Of a stretch of 6,761 nt of DNA, positions 6,364 to 6,761 are shown one piece after another. The first letter of the stretch is position 1, and each line of letters begins with the position of its first letter. The stretch lies in assembly GCA_031273385.1 (NCBI GenBank), contig JAISRY010000139.1, positions 1 to 6,761 of the forward strand. The letters are read 5' to 3'. The notes beneath the pieces were generated by a model that was not told the DNA's origin, did no database searches, and worked only from the letters and a program-made list of their open reading frames with translations. This stretch comes from Tannerellaceae bacterium. GTDB lineage: Bacteria; Bacteroidota; Bacteroidia; Bacteroidales; Tannerellaceae. The translations under genes were made by a program, and so were the position numbers.

Positions 6364-6395
6364 CAAAAGTAATCAATTTATTTTTCTCCTTTCAA
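6364..6395 (-). promoter_or_regulatory. Possible internal promoter just ahead of ansA
   Basis: Read on -, TTG (complement of 6393-6395) is followed after 21 bases by TACTTTTG (complement of 6364-6371), a full match to TAnnTTTG with acceptable spacing. It overlaps the end of the upstream gene, its -33 element lying inside the coding sequence. Transcription would start only a few bases before the ATG at 6357, giving an almost leaderless mRNA. A chance match in AT-rich spacer is possible. Confidence 0.45.
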
Positions 6396-6761
6396 TACCG
6401 GAACACTAATGTGATATTTTACCGCAAGAATACGCACGGCAAAAACGCCCACCGCCGAAACGGATTGCGATATCGCCGGCGGAAGCGACAATTTCAGGCA
6501 GATAGAATAGGCGATGCCGCCGAAAACGCAGGCCAGCGCATAAATATCTTTCCTGAAAATCAACGGCTCCTCATTGATCAGGATATCCCGCATCATACCG
6601 CCGAACGATCCGGTAATCGTCCCCATCACAATCGCCACCCACACCGGAAAACCGAAGTCCAGCGTCTTGACGATCCCCACGATCACAAACAGCCCAAGCC
6701 CGATCGCATCAAAAATAAAGAATGTATTATTTAGCCTGATCACATATTTCCTGAAAATAAG
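6378..6761 (-). CDS. TRIC/YicG-family (UPF0126) membrane channel, C-terminal part
   Basis: The 127 visible residues are the C-terminal portion of a trimeric intracellular cation channel-type protein, a family of about 200 residues built from two three-helix repeats. What is seen is the second repeat: FFIFDAIGLGLFVIVGIVKT, then a hydrophobic segment leading to the conserved GTITGSFGGMMRDIL glycine-rich/Arg-Asp motif, then EEPLIFRKDIYALACVFGGIAYSI and one more hydrophobic segment, ending LKGEK. Bacterial and archaeal members are reported as monovalent cation (K+) channels. The frame stays open to the window edge: six codons precede a GTG at 6743 that should not be taken as the start, because the first repeat must lie beyond the edge. 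It is the first visible gene of the cluster with ansA and the MBL hydrolase; a physiological link between them is not evident. Confidence 0.88.
   Translation of the reverse strand, partial: LIFRKYVIRLNNTFFIFDAIGLGLFVIVGIVKTLDFGFPVWVAIVMGTITGSFGGMMRDILINEEPLIFRKDIYALACVFGGIAYSICLKLSLPPAISQSVSAVGVFAVRILAVKYHISVPVLKGEK

Noticed and set aside
6741..6743. GTG at 6743 as the start of the TRIC-family gene
   Set aside because: The frame remains open to the window edge, and the family has a first three-helix repeat that would be missing; the gene is cut by the window.

Overview
The window looks like chromosome of a member of the Bacteroidales, probably near Parabacteroides/Tannerella. That placement is an inference. 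It rests on several matches to the Bacteroidetes promoter pattern (TTG, 19-21 bases, TAnnTTTG), starts with little or no Shine-Dalgarno, a DUF4153 membrane protein of the type common in this phylum, a two-part helix-hairpin-helix protein typical of the phylum, and protein sequences that read like Bacteroides/Parabacteroides homologues. The genes are ordinary chromosomal genes and there is no transposase, integrase, phage or CRISPR signal.

Layout. Bases 1-669 hold no convincing gene but are rich in repeats: a pair of GGGGCGAAT-containing repeats (139-174), a 22-base tandem repeat that also folds into a near-perfect palindrome (220-280), and a very long nested inverted repeat (348-534, arms of 83-84 bases, 53 outermost base pairs perfect). 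Next come a membrane-anchored helix-hairpin-helix (ComEA-like) protein on + (670-1341), and convergent to it, 25 bases away, an M16 zinc peptidase on - (1367-2587). Divergent from the peptidase is a DUF4153 polytopic membrane protein on + (2698-4275). A hairpin terminator (4274-4314) serves both that gene and a tRNA-Lys(CTT) on - (4325-4397), which has an excellent promoter of its own.

The right third, all on -, is a tight cluster read from right to left: a TRIC/YicG-family membrane channel (cut by the window edge), a type I L-asparaginase (ansA) and a YycJ-like metallo-beta-lactamase-fold hydrolase. The gaps are 20 and 9 bases, which suggests one transcription unit with a possible internal promoter in front of ansA. 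No terminator is visible between the hydrolase and the tRNA, so read-through into the tRNA is possible.

No novel multi-gene system is evident. The part of the window least explained by known features is the repeat-rich 0.6 kb at the left, above all the nested hairpin element.
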